DNA of 64,000 nt, taken from NCBI GenBank assembly GCA_002737365.1, contig NSIL01000004.1, forward strand, positions 1 through 64,000, read 5' to 3'. The notes under the pieces were generated by a model, which was given only the letters and a program-made list of their open reading frames with translations, did no database searches and had not been told where the DNA came from. The position numbers and the translations under genes were made by a program. The stretch comes from Acidobacterium sp. GTDB taxonomy: Bacteria > Acidobacteriota > Vicinamibacteria > Vicinamibacterales > UBA2999. This document shows positions 29,354-37,467 of the stretch, piece after piece (position 1 is the stretch's first letter; each line of letters begins with the position of its first letter).

Positions 29354-30054
29354 TCAATAGCGCCGTCATCACCCGCATGCTGATCGCGATCGTTTTGTCG
29401 GCGGCCGCGTGGCTGTCCTGGTCTGAAGCCAGGCTGGCGGCGCGAGTGGCCGACGCTCGACAGCAGATGGCGACCCTGCAGTTCCAGATCGACGACACGC
29501 TGAAGCCGGCCGCGTCACTATCGGATTACATGCCTGGTGATCAGGGCAGCTTGTCCAGTGACATCCGGCGCATTCGCGCGCGGGTGGCGTATTGGATTGG
29601 CGGCTACGACGATGTGATAGAGGAGAGGAGTCAGGAGCTGGATCCAGAGGTTCTGCTGACGGCGGCCAACGCGGCGTTCCGCGTCAGCGAACGCGAGGCG
29701 GCCGCGCCGCAGCAGCAACTGGTGCAGCAGCTGGATGGGGTACTGCAGGCCTATGCCGCAGTATTGAAGGCATCGCCGCGTCATGCCGATGCCGCCTACA
29801 ACTACGAGTACGTGTCGCGCGTTCGCGACAAGGTCGCGTCTCGGGTGGCCGGCAAGACCCCGCCGGTCGCCGTGGCGAAGGCGCGTGGCCGCGCTGGGGA
29901 CTTACCCGAGGGCAACACCATCCACGGCCGTCCCGGCGGTCCGCCTCCCGATGCCCCGACCGAGGAGTTCCAGGTGATTGCGCCCATGGAATACGGCGAC
30001 CGCGAAGCCCAGCCAGAGGCCACGCCTGGCGGGAAGATCCAGCGAAAAGGGTAA
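29350..30054 (+). CDS. Small membrane-anchored protein, MxaK-like position
   Basis: 234 residues from ATG at 29350 (ATGA overlap with the VWA gene). One N-terminal helix (MLIAIVLSAAAWLSWSEARL) anchors a helical domain with paired-helix, TPR-like content (RIRARVAYWIGGYDDVIEE; QAYAAVLKASPRHADAAYNY). A Pro- and Gly-rich tail follows. Size and gene order match MxaK, whose biochemical role is poorly known. Identification rests on synteny more than on sequence. Confidence 0.55.
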   Translation: MINSAVITRMLIAIVLSAAAWLSWSEARLAARVADARQQMATLQFQIDDTLKPAASLSDYMPGDQGSLSSDIRRIRARVAYWIGGYDDVIEERSQELDPEVLLTAANAAFRVSEREAAAPQQQLVQQLDGVLQAYAAVLKASPRHADAAYNYEYVSRVRDKVASRVAGKTPPVAVAKARGRAGDLPEGNTIHGRPGGPPPDAPTEEFQVIAPMEYGDREAQPEATPGGKIQRKG

Positions 30055-31140
30055 GTGCGCGAAGGACTGCAATTCGGCGCGCCACAGTTCCTGTGGCTGC
30101 TGGCCGCACCGGCCGTGCTGTTGGTGGCCTGGTGCTGGCGCGTGTGGCGCCGGTGGTCTGACCTGCGGAGCCTGCGCGCGCACCGCACCATTCCGATTCG
30201 CGAACGATTCGGCGTGGCAGGTGACCTGCCGTTCTGGTTGTGCCTGCTGCTGGCATCGGCCGCACTGATCATCGCCACCGCTCGCCCCCAGGGCGTCACC
30301 ACCGTCGTCGGCCGCGCCGGCGTCGACATCGTCGTGCTGCAGGATGGTTCGGCCTCAATGCACGTGACCGACGTCCCGGGCAATCGCTGGCAGCGGGCGA
30401 TGACGTTTCTCCGCCTGCTCGGAGATTCGCTTAGCTGGAACGACGACCGCCTGGCGCTCACGGTCTTCGCGCATATTGCCACGCCGCAGATCCGGTTGAC
30501 GCGCGATCCCAACACCGTGTTCTTTTTTCTCGATCACCTGTTCGTGCGTCCACCGTTTCGCTTGGACGACGACACGACGTGGGACACCAACTTGGAGCAG
30601 GGCATTGCCTGGGGCTTGCGGCTGATCGAGAAGGATCGCGAGATTCACGGCCCCTCGCCCAATGCCAAGTTGTTCGTGATGCTGTCGGACGGCGAGTCCT
30701 GGAGCGGCGAGGTGGCACGCTCAATCGAGCTGGCCGGCCAGGCGCATGTGCCGCTCAATGTCATTGGTGTCGGCACGCTGTCGGGCGGGATGCTGCCGGT
30801 GAGCAGGGACGCTGACGGCGCCGAAGTGCCGTCGCCTGGACGCTCGCGACTTGATCGCCCGTCCCTTCAGCGCATTGCCGCCGCCGGCGGCGGTCAGTAC
30901 TTCGAGCTGGGTCGCGACGTTGATCGCGAAATTGCCAACGCCATCATCGATGCCGGCCGCCGCCAGGCACCGACGACGACTGAAGAAGGGCAGGTGCAGG
31001 AACTGTATTGGCGCTTCCTCGCCGCCGGTGTGGCGCTCGCCGTGTTCGGCACCGTGTTCCTGCGCGAGCGTGCCGAATTGGGGTTGCAGCTGGTCGCCGC
31101 CCTGGCGACCGCCATCGCCCTTTCGTCCGTCCTCTGGTAA
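30055..31140 (+). CDS. VWA-domain membrane protein, MxaL-like
   Basis: 361 residues starting with GTG directly after the MxaK-like stop. Membrane helices lie at ~12-28 (FLWLLAAPAVLLVAWCW) and ~60-78 (FWLCLLLASAALIIATA). The VWA domain has MIDAS DGSAS in VVLQDGSASMHV and the second loop VMLSDGESWSG. A C-terminal helix (FLAAGVALAVFGTVFL) follows. BatB and MxaL share this plan. A TAAACT box (31138-31143) formed partly by its stop codon is a promoter candidate for the next gene. Confidence 0.75.
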   Translation: MREGLQFGAPQFLWLLAAPAVLLVAWCWRVWRRWSDLRSLRAHRTIPIRERFGVAGDLPFWLCLLLASAALIIATARPQGVTTVVGRAGVDIVVLQDGSASMHVTDVPGNRWQRAMTFLRLLGDSLSWNDDRLALTVFAHIATPQIRLTRDPNTVFFFLDHLFVRPPFRLDDDTTWDTNLEQGIAWGLRLIEKDREIHGPSPNAKLFVMLSDGESWSGEVARSIELAGQAHVPLNVIGVGTLSGGMLPVSRDADGAEVPSPGRSRLDRPSLQRIAAAGGGQYFELGRDVDREIANAIIDAGRRQAPTTTEEGQVQELYWRFLAAGVALAVFGTVFLRERAELGLQLVAALATAIALSSVLW

Positions 31141-31164
31141 ACTGCCTGCCGACAGGAGACTTCC

Positions 31165-32400
31165 ATGCGTCACCGATTGATTCTCGCTGGCGCCCTCATC
31201 GCCACCGGGCTTGCCGCCGTCTCGGCATCACAGCAACCACTGACGCCGCAGGCCATCGCAGAGCGAGCCGCACGGTTCAAGCAGCAATCGATTGATGCCG
31301 AGGCCAAGGGTCTGTCGGAGCCGTTCAAGGGCATCACAGCCAACGGCAGCATTGCTCCCGGGTTGTTTGGGGTGCGCTCGACCGGCGTGTCGACCGAGTC
31401 CGTGCGCAAAGCCGCCGACGCGTTCCTGGCCGCCCTGTCGAGCGCGGCGCGATCGGCGACCCAGTTCAAGGTCGATGACGATGAATGGCGCAAGTGGATG
31501 AACCAGGACTTCTACGTGCGGCAGGGTGTCGGCTTCAACGACATGACCGAAGCCCAGCGCGAAGCGGGCTTCGCTCTGTTGCGCGCCGGCTTAAGCGCGA
31601 AAGGGCTGAAGCAGACGCGCGACATCATGAAGTTGAACCACACGCTCGGTGAGTTGACGGGCAACGACTTCGATCGTTACTCCGAATGGCTTTATCACAT
31701 CACCGTCATGGGCACACCGTCGGCCACCGAACCGTGGGGCTGGCAGTTCGACGGGCATCACGCGATCATTAACTACTTCGTGCTCGGCGACCAGGTGGTG
31801 ATGACGCCGTTCTTCGCCGGTTCGGAGCCGGTGATCGCGACCTCGGGCAAGTACAGCGGCACCGCGGTGCTTCAGGACGAACAGGCGGCGGGCCGCAAGA
31901 TGATCAACGCGCTGGCCGAGGCGCAGCGCAAGGCGGCGATGATCAGCGCCGCCAAGACCCGGAACAACAACCTGACGGAAGCATGGAGGGACAATGCGGT
32001 CGTCGACTATGCCGGCGCCTCGGCCGCGGAGTTCTCAGCAGCTCAGCAGCAACAGCTCGTCGATCTGATCGGCTTGTATGTCGCCAACATGGCCGACGGC
32101 CATGCCCGTGTGCGGATGGATGACGTGCGCCGGCACATTGACCAGACCCGGTTCGCGTGGATCGGCGAGACGGCGCCCGGTAGCGTGTTTTACTACCGCA
32201 TCCACAGCCCGGTGATTCTGATCGAGTTCGATCACCAGACGCCGGCCAACCTTCGGCACCTGGCGAAGGACCCCACGGCGCCCAACCCGCAACACATCCA
32301 CGTCGTCGTGCGGACGCCGAACGGAAATGACTACGGCAAGGACCTGCTGCGGCAGCACTACGCGCAGCATCCACATCCCTCGCCGATTAGGGAAAGGTGA
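31165..32400 (+). CDS. Secreted DUF3500 family protein
   Basis: 411 residues from ATG at 31165 with Shine-Dalgarno CAGGAG. Signal peptide LILAGALIATGLAAVSASQQ. The body fits DUF3500: RYSEWLYHITVMGTPS, EPWGWQFDGHHAIINYFVLG and VMTPFFAGSEPV. The conserved His-rich GWQFDGHH and late IRIHSPVILIEFDHQ suggest a metal site or hydrolase, but no activity is established for this family to my knowledge. Its 3' end overlaps the convergent oxidase-fold gene by 14 bp. It lies between the mxa-like block and the PQQ dehydrogenase. Confidence 0.82.
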   Translation: MRHRLILAGALIATGLAAVSASQQPLTPQAIAERAARFKQQSIDAEAKGLSEPFKGITANGSIAPGLFGVRSTGVSTESVRKAADAFLAALSSAARSATQFKVDDDEWRKWMNQDFYVRQGVGFNDMTEAQREAGFALLRAGLSAKGLKQTRDIMKLNHTLGELTGNDFDRYSEWLYHITVMGTPSATEPWGWQFDGHHAIINYFVLGDQVVMTPFFAGSEPVIATSGKYSGTAVLQDEQAAGRKMINALAEAQRKAAMISAAKTRNNNLTEAWRDNAVVDYAGASAAEFSAAQQQQLVDLIGLYVANMADGHARVRMDDVRRHIDQTRFAWIGETAPGSVFYYRIHSPVILIEFDHQTPANLRHLAKDPTAPNPQHIHVVVRTPNGNDYGKDLLRQHYAQHPHPSPIRER

Positions 32401-32938
32401 TCGTCAGCGGTAGCCAGGTCTTGGGGTCACCAGCCATGCCGCGTTCAGTGCTGACGATTTCAAGTCGAAGCGGGCTGAGGCGAATCAGGACGACGTCGGT
32501 GCCCTTTGCTCCGTTCGGATAGAACGGCGTCCACTCCGCCTTCCAGTGCCGCGCCTTCTCGGCGGCGTCGGCAATGAGTTCTCCACGCGCGATGATCGTC
32601 ACATAGCTTGAGGTCGCAGCCTCGAAGCAGGACAGCGTCACTCTGGCGTTCCGCCGCACTTCATCAACCTTGCGCGTGAGCGGATTGGTGGCCACCCAAA
32701 TCATAAACCCCTCGTCCGGGCCCAACGGATCCACAATCCGCGCTTGCGGATGGCCATCGGCGGCGATGGTGATGAACGTGCAATAGCGCGCCTTCGCGAT
32801 GACGTCTCGGCTGGCTGCCAGGATCGCACCTCGGGAGGGTTGCGAGGACGGGGCCGCCTGGGCGCCGGCGAGAGCCGGCGCATTTGAGAACACCAGGAGG
32901 CCCAAAGCGACGGCGTGTACCAGCGAGCGACTTGTCAT
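32387..32938 (-). CDS. Exported pyridoxamine 5'-phosphate oxidase-fold (split-barrel) protein
   Basis: 183 residues from ATG at 32938. An upstream in-frame ATG at 33010 would translate the 9-bp repeat array, and a TAGAAT box between the two favours the inner start. A signal-peptide-like N-terminus (AVALGLLVFSNAPALAGAQ) is followed by a split-barrel domain: ARYCTFITIAADGHPQARIV, WVATNPLTRKVDEVRRNARV and YVTIIARGELIAD. Such domains bind FMN, F420 or heme. Export is unusual for cofactor-dependent versions. The substrate is unknown. Confidence 0.78.
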   Translation of the reverse strand: MTSRSLVHAVALGLLVFSNAPALAGAQAAPSSQPSRGAILAASRDVIAKARYCTFITIAADGHPQARIVDPLGPDEGFMIWVATNPLTRKVDEVRRNARVTLSCFEAATSSYVTIIARGELIADAAEKARHWKAEWTPFYPNGAKGTDVVLIRLSPLRLEIVSTERGMAGDPKTWLPLTITFP

Positions 32939-32946
32939 CAGAAACG

Positions 32947-32952
32947 ATTCTA
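32947..32952 (-). promoter_or_regulatory. -10 box (TAGAAT) for the split-barrel gene
   Basis: On the minus strand TAGAAT lies eight bases before the ATG at 32938, with no Shine-Dalgarno between. Confidence 0.55.
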
Positions 32953-32966
32953 GTCGGGGATGTGCC

Positions 32967-33011
32967 CCTGGCACCCCTGGCACCGGTAGCACCTTTGGCA
33001 CCTTTGGCACT
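32967..33011. repeat. Five 9-bp tandem repeats in a divergent promoter region
   Basis: Units: CCTGGCACC, CCTGGCACC, GGTAGCACC, TTTGGCACC, TTTGGCACT. The array fills the space between two divergent leaderless-type promoters (32947-32952 and 33023-33028). Closely related GGCACC units occur inside the ABC-F gene at 60385-60468. Confidence 0.8.
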
Positions 33012-33022
33012 TAGTTCTTAGG

Positions 33023-33028
33023 TATTAT
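33023..33028 (+). promoter_or_regulatory. -10 box (TATTAT) for the CHRD gene
   Basis: TATTAT ends eight bases before the ATG at 33037; no Shine-Dalgarno is seen. Confidence 0.5.
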
Positions 33029-33036
33029 TCTGGTCC

Positions 33037-33480
33037 ATGACCAGACGGTTAATCTTCGTTGCCGCCTTCACGGTGGCAGCTTCAGTGGCAATGGTCGGCG
33101 CGCAGACGCGCCAGTACCGCACACGCCTCTCGCCGGTCGCCCTCGACGTGGCCATGCAAGCCGCGATTGCCGGCTCCGGCTCGGTGACGGCGACCCTCAA
33201 CGGCACCACCCTGACGCTGACCGGCAACTACACTGGCTTCAGGACGGCGTCGACAGTCGCGCGCGTGCATCGCAGTCCGCGGACCGCCATGCGCGGTCCG
33301 GCGATCGGCGACCTTAAGATCACGCCGGGCACGAGCGGCACCATCAGCGGCACGCTTGAACTGACGAAAGACCAGGTCGACGACCTGGCCAACGGACGAA
33401 TCTACATTCAACTGCATAGCGAGAAGGCGCCAGACGGGAACCTCTGGGGCTGGCTCTTCATTCAAGAGGGCAAGAAATGA
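33037..33480 (+). CDS. Exported CHRD-domain protein
   Basis: 147 residues with signal peptide ([17 protein letters not shown]). A single CHRD domain: [20 protein letters not shown], then an alternating beta pattern ending in [20 protein letters not shown] with the conserved His of this fold. CHRD domains occur in chordin and in many secreted bacterial proteins, without a known catalytic role. It overlaps the PQQ dehydrogenase gene by four bases (ATGA), so the two are translated together. It may be a periplasmic partner of that enzyme. Confidence 0.85.
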   Translation: MTRRLIFVAAFTVAASVAMVGAQTRQYRTRLSPVALDVAMQAAIAGSGSVTATLNGTTLTLTGNYTGFRTASTVARVHRSPRTAMRGPAIGDLKITPGTSGTISGTLELTKDQVDDLANGRIYIQLHSEKAPDGNLWGWLFIQEGKK

Positions 33481-35621
33481 GGACGTGGATTAGTTTCGCC
33501 GTTCTGGTGCTCATTTCCGGCGCCCACCTCACGCTCACCGCCACGCAGACGCCGTCGCCGGCGGTCTACACCGCCGCACAGGCGGATGCGGGTCAGGCGT
33601 CGTATCAAGCCAACTGCGCCAGTTGCCACCAGCCCACGCTCGTGGGGCAGAACGAAGCGCCGGCCCTGGCCGGTGCCAACTTCATGACGACGTGGCGCGG
33701 CCGGACGACGAAGGATCTGGTCGAGTACATGGCGGCGACCATGCCGCCCGGAAAGCCGAGCCTGGGTGAAGCGGAGTACCTCAACATCTCCGCCTACATC
33801 CTGCAGTTCAACGGCGCGGCCGCGGGTGCGCAGCCGCTGGTCGCCGCTACCGCGACGCCCATCGGCACGGTTGCCACCGGCCAGCGCGCTGCCGCCAGGC
33901 CTGGCACACCAGCACCTCCAGCCGGCGCCGCACCGCCGGCCCGTGCTGCCGTCGCGCCACCGCGCGGCCACTCGGTGAAGGGCGAAGTGAAGAACTACGT
34001 GCCGGTCACCGACGCGATGCTGAAGAACCCCGAGCCGGGCGACTGGCTGATGGCGCGCCGCAATTACCAGGCGTGGAGCTACAGCCCGCTCGCAGAGATC
34101 ACCACCAAGAACGTGAAGGACCTCAAGCTGGCGTGGAGCTGGTCGATGAACGAGGCGGGCGCCAATCAGCCGATGCCGCTCGTGCACAACGGCATCATGT
34201 ACCTGGCCCACACGCTCAACATGGTGCAGGCGCTCGATGCCGCCACCGGCGATCTGATCTGGGAAAACCAGGTCGGTCCGAACGCCATAGTCGGTTCGTT
34301 CGGGTCGATGCGCAACATCGCGATTTACCAGGACAAGATCTTCCTTTCGACCACCGACGCCAAGCTGTATGCGCTCGATGCCCGGACCGGGGCCGTGGTC
34401 TGGACCGTGACCGTGGCCGACAACACCAAAGGCTACTACCAGACCAGCGGTCCGCTGGTGGTTCGCGGCAAGGTGATCCAGGGGTTACAGGGCTGCGATC
34501 GCTTCCGCGCCACGGAGCGCTGTTTCATCAGTGCCTACGATTCAAGCACCGGCAAGCTGCTGTGGAAGTTCCATACCGTCGCGCGAACCGGCGAACCGGG
34601 CGGCGACACCTGGGGCGCACTGCCTGACGGGATGCGCGCAGGAGGTGATACCTGGATCGTCGGCAGCTACGATCCCGACCTCGATCTCATCTACTACGGT
34701 GTCGCTCAGGCCAAGCCGTGGATGCCGGCGAGCCGCGGCACCAAGGTCAGTGACGCGGCCCTCTACACCGGCTCCACGGTGGCGCTCAGAGCCGAGGACG
34801 GCTCGCTGGCATGGCACTACCAGCACATTCCCGGTGAGACGCTCGACCAGGACGAGGTCTACGAGCGCGTGCTGGTCGACAACGGTCCCGAGAAGGCGGT
34901 CTTCACCATCGGCAAGGCCGGCATCCTGTGGAAGCTCGAGCGCAAGACCGGCAAGTTCCTGGGCTACCAGCAGACCGTGTTCCAGAACATGTTCGACAAG
35001 ATCGATCCCGAGAAGGGCACGCCGACCTACCGGCAGGACATCATTGACCAGAAGATCGACGAATGGCTGGCGGTCTGCCCGAGCACCGAGGGCGGGCACA
35101 ACTGGCAGGCGATGACGTATCACCCGCCGACCCACCAGTTGATCATTCCGCTCAGCCAGTCGTGCATGGAGATCGTCGCCCGCAAGGTGGAGTTCGCCGA
35201 AGGCTCTGGCGGTACCTCGGCCGCGCGTAAATTCTTCGAGATGCCCGGCAGCGACGGCAACGTCGGCAAGCTGCTGGCCATCGATGTCACGACCATGAAG
35301 GAGACGTGGAGTGTGCAGCAGCGAGCGGCCTACCTGACCGCCGCGCTCAGCACCGCTGGCGGCGTGATGTTCATCGGCGATCTGGATCGCCAGTTCCGCG
35401 CCCACGATGTGAAGACCGGCGAAGTGTTGTGGTCGGCCCGGCTCGGCACCGCCGTGCAGGGTTTCCCGGTCACCTTTACCGCCAACGGCAAGCAGTATGT
35501 CGCCGTCACGACCGGCGTCGGCGGCGGCAGCCCGCGTGTCGTGCCGCGGACGATCACGCCGGAGATCAACCCGCCGGCCAACGGCCACACCTTGTACGTC
35601 TTCGAGCTCCCGAAGCGCTAG
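33477..35621 (+). CDS. PQQ-dependent alcohol dehydrogenase with N-terminal cytochrome c
   Basis: 714 residues, secreted ([17 protein letters not shown]). Residues ~25-120 are a cytochrome c domain with CASCH and a distal Met region (ATMPPGKPS). A Pro/Ala linker follows, then an eight-bladed propeller with [21 protein letters not shown] and tryptophan-docking blades. Active-site sequence [11 protein letters not shown] has Asp457 (catalytic) and Asp459; an Asp two residues after the catalytic Asp is the mark of lanthanide-dependent PQQ enzymes such as Xox[10 protein letters not shown] lies in the PQQ region. It should oxidise an alcohol or aldehyde in the periplasm and pass electrons to its own heme, then to the diheme cytochrome encoded downstream. 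In quinohemoprotein alcohol dehydrogenases the heme domain is usually C-terminal. Confidence 0.9.
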   Translation: MRTWISFAVLVLISGAHLTLTATQTPSPAVYTAAQADAGQASYQANCASCHQPTLVGQNEAPALAGANFMTTWRGRTTKDLVEYMAATMPPGKPSLGEAEYLNISAYILQFNGAAAGAQPLVAATATPIGTVATGQRAAARPGTPAPPAGAAPPARAAVAPPRGHSVKGEVKNYVPVTDAMLKNPEPGDWLMARRNYQAWSYSPLAEITTKNVKDLKLAWSWSMNEAGANQPMPLVHNGIMYLAHTLNMVQALDAATGDLIWENQVGPNAIVGSFGSMRNIAIYQDKIFLSTTDAKLYALDARTGAVVWTVTVADNTKGYYQTSGPLVVRGKVIQGLQGCDRFRATERCFISAYDSSTGKLLWKFHTVARTGEPGGDTWGALPDGMRAGGDTWIVGSYDPDLDLIYYGVAQAKPWMPASRGTKVSDAALYTGSTVALRAEDGSLAWHYQHIPGETLDQDEVYERVLVDNGPEKAVFTIGKAGILWKLERKTGKFLGYQQTVFQNMFDKIDPEKGTPTYRQDIIDQKIDEWLAVCPSTEGGHNWQAMTYHPPTHQLIIPLSQSCMEIVARKVEFAEGSGGTSAARKFFEMPGSDGNVGKLLAIDVTTMKETWSVQQRAAYLTAALSTAGGVMFIGDLDRQFRAHDVKTGEVLWSARLGTAVQGFPVTFTANGKQYVAVTTGVGGGSPRVVPRTITPEINPPANGHTLYVFELPKR

Positions 35622-35633
35622 CTTGTAGGGTGG

Positions 35634-35789
35634 ATGCTGACGGCGTTCGCCCCGCGCAAGAACCACATCACTCTCGACATCATGTCGGGGTGCCTGCACA
35701 TCAGGCGGCTGTCTGAGGTGCACGTGCCAACCTTGACGAAGCTCATCGTCGCCTCGGTCAAGCACGTCAGGAAAACCTATCCGGCCTGA
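35634..35789 (+). pseudogene. DUF1801-type protein fragment
   Basis: A 51-codon frame: FAPRKNHITLDIMSG, then CLHIRRLSEVHVPTLTKLIV and SVKHVRKTYP. This matches the C-terminal half of DUF1801 (YdhG-like) proteins, where a FAPRKxxLTLYIM block and a CLYIKRLSDVD block are normally separated by about 20 residues that are missing here. The N-terminal half is also absent. It sits in the 215-bp gap between the dehydrogenase and its cytochrome, so a small gene probably landed there and decayed. Confidence 0.65.
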
Positions 35790-35836
35790 GCCACCGGCGA
35801 ACGCCAATTCGCACAAAGGAACAGGGACAGAGATTC

Positions 35837-36808
35837 ATGATTCAACAATCGGGACTGGCGCTCTGCGCCGTCATGCTGGCCGTGGGAGTTGCCGAGGCGC
35901 AGTCTCCCGCACCGCCTCCGCCGTGGGCCTACACGGTAAACCCGCCGCCGTCGCCTGGCGCCAAGCCGCCGCCGCCCGATCCGGCGCCGCAGCAGGTGCC
36001 CGGTAGCACGGCATCGCTCACCGTCGCGCAGACGCGCGATGCGTTCAATCCACCTGACTGGCATCCCTCGGCGCATCCCTCGATGCCCGAAGCCGTGGCG
36101 CACGGTCGCCGGCCCGAGATGCGGGCGTGCGGATTCTGTCACCTCGTCAACGGGCAAGGTCGTCCGGAGAACGCCTCGTTGGCGGGACTGCCGGCGGCGT
36201 ACATCGTTCAGCAGATGGCCGACTTCAAGAGCGGCGACCGCAAGAGTGCCGAGCCGAGGATGGGGCCACCCAACGCGATGATCCAGGACGCGAAGGCCGC
36301 GAACGAGGAAGAGATCCGCACCGCGGCGGCGTACTTCGCCTCGTTCCCTTTCAAGAAGTGGATTCGCGTGGTCGAAGCGGCCGACGTTTTGAAGACGCGC
36401 ATTGCCGGATCGATGCACATGCCGACCGGGGAAGGCACTGAACCGCTCGGCCAGCGCATCGTCGAGATGCCTGAGGACTTGCGACGGACCGAACTGCGGG
36501 ATGCCGCGTCTGGATTCGTGGCGTACGTCCCAAAGGGGAGCGTTGCGAAAGGCGAGTCGCTGGTGAAAACCGGCGGCGCAGGGAAGACCGTCGCGTGCGG
36601 CACGTGCCATGGTCCAGACCTCAAAGGCCTGGGGCCGGTGCCACCGCTGGCGGGTCGCTCGCCCAGCTACACGGTCCGGCAGTTATTCGACCTGCAGCAG
36701 GGGGTGCGCAAGGGGCCGTGGTCGGCGCTGATGAAGAGCGCAGTCGAGAAGCTCACCGTTGACGACATGATCGCGATCGCTGCCTACACCGCGTCGAGGG
36801 AACCGTAG
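35837..36808 (+). CDS. Secreted diheme cytochrome c
   Basis: 323 residues with signal peptide (LALCAVMLAVGVAEAQ), then a Pro-rich linker (~25-60). Two heme motifs: CGFCH (after RPEMRA) and CGTCH (after AGKTVA), each with a downstream Met/PPxAG-type region (GPVPPLAGRSPSYTVRQLFD in the second). It is probably the electron acceptor of the PQQ dehydrogenase and passes electrons to the respiratory chain. The next gene starts directly at its stop codon. Confidence 0.88.
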   Translation: MIQQSGLALCAVMLAVGVAEAQSPAPPPPWAYTVNPPPSPGAKPPPPDPAPQQVPGSTASLTVAQTRDAFNPPDWHPSAHPSMPEAVAHGRRPEMRACGFCHLVNGQGRPENASLAGLPAAYIVQQMADFKSGDRKSAEPRMGPPNAMIQDAKAANEEEIRTAAAYFASFPFKKWIRVVEAADVLKTRIAGSMHMPTGEGTEPLGQRIVEMPEDLRRTELRDAASGFVAYVPKGSVAKGESLVKTGGAGKTVACGTCHGPDLKGLGPVPPLAGRSPSYTVRQLFDLQQGVRKGPWSALMKSAVEKLTVDDMIAIAAYTASREP

Positions 36809-37441
36809 GTGATGAAGCCACCGCGGAAGGTGCATCCCCTGATCAAGGTTGGGGTGGTGCTGCTGTTATTGGCCGGCCTGGGCCTGCTGTTCATTCGTTC
36901 CGTCAAAGACGCCAGGGCCGAGCCCTATGTGATCTCCGTGCGCCACTTGCAGGGGTGGACACTCGGCATCGACACCGCGGCCGACTCGCAAGGTTCCGTG
37001 GTGTCGTTGCGACCACCGCCGGAAATGCCGATGAACCTGTTCCGGCAGTTGTTCAGCCGCCAGATGGAGTCGATGGGCACGCCCAGCGAGCCGGGCATTC
37101 CGCTGGCGCTCAGGCAGGAATTGCCGGCGTCGGTGACGCCGGGCCAGGTCCTGGAATTGGCACGGTCCGCGGGATTGGATAAAGCCGCGATCACTCCAGA
37201 GTGCGTCGGCTACAAGCGCGTCTCGGCGATGGGCGCGACGCGCCAGTTGTATTACGTGCGGTTCTCCGTGACAGGCTTCGAGGGATTTCGATCGGCGTTG
37301 GGTGCGCAAGCCGGCCCGGACTTCAAGCCGGCCGCGCTATCGCCGACCCTGATGATGGCTTCCCAGCCGGACTTCACCGGCTGGATGCCGATTGGCGCGG
37401 ATGCCAAGGGCGACTGCATCGCGCCCGTAACGATCGAGTAG
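36809..37441 (+). CDS. Membrane-anchored protein of unknown function
   Basis: 210 residues. Start is GTG 36809 or ATG 36812, immediately after the cytochrome stop. One N-terminal helix (VGVVLLLLAGLGLLFIRSV) anchors an extracytoplasmic domain with motifs YVISVRHLQGWTLGID, SRQMESMGTPSEPGIPLALR and QLYYVRFSVTGFEGF, and two Cys (ECVGY, GDCIAP) that may form a disulfide. I recognise no family. Linkage to the cytochrome and dehydrogenase suggests a role in the same electron-transfer module. Confidence 0.6.
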   Translation: MMKPPRKVHPLIKVGVVLLLLAGLGLLFIRSVKDARAEPYVISVRHLQGWTLGIDTAADSQGSVVSLRPPPEMPMNLFRQLFSRQMESMGTPSEPGIPLALRQELPASVTPGQVLELARSAGLDKAAITPECVGYKRVSAMGATRQLYYVRFSVTGFEGFRSALGAQAGPDFKPAALSPTLMMASQPDFTGWMPIGADAKGDCIAPVTIE

Positions 37442-37467
37442 GGCTCCCCTTTACGGCGGGCCGGCGT

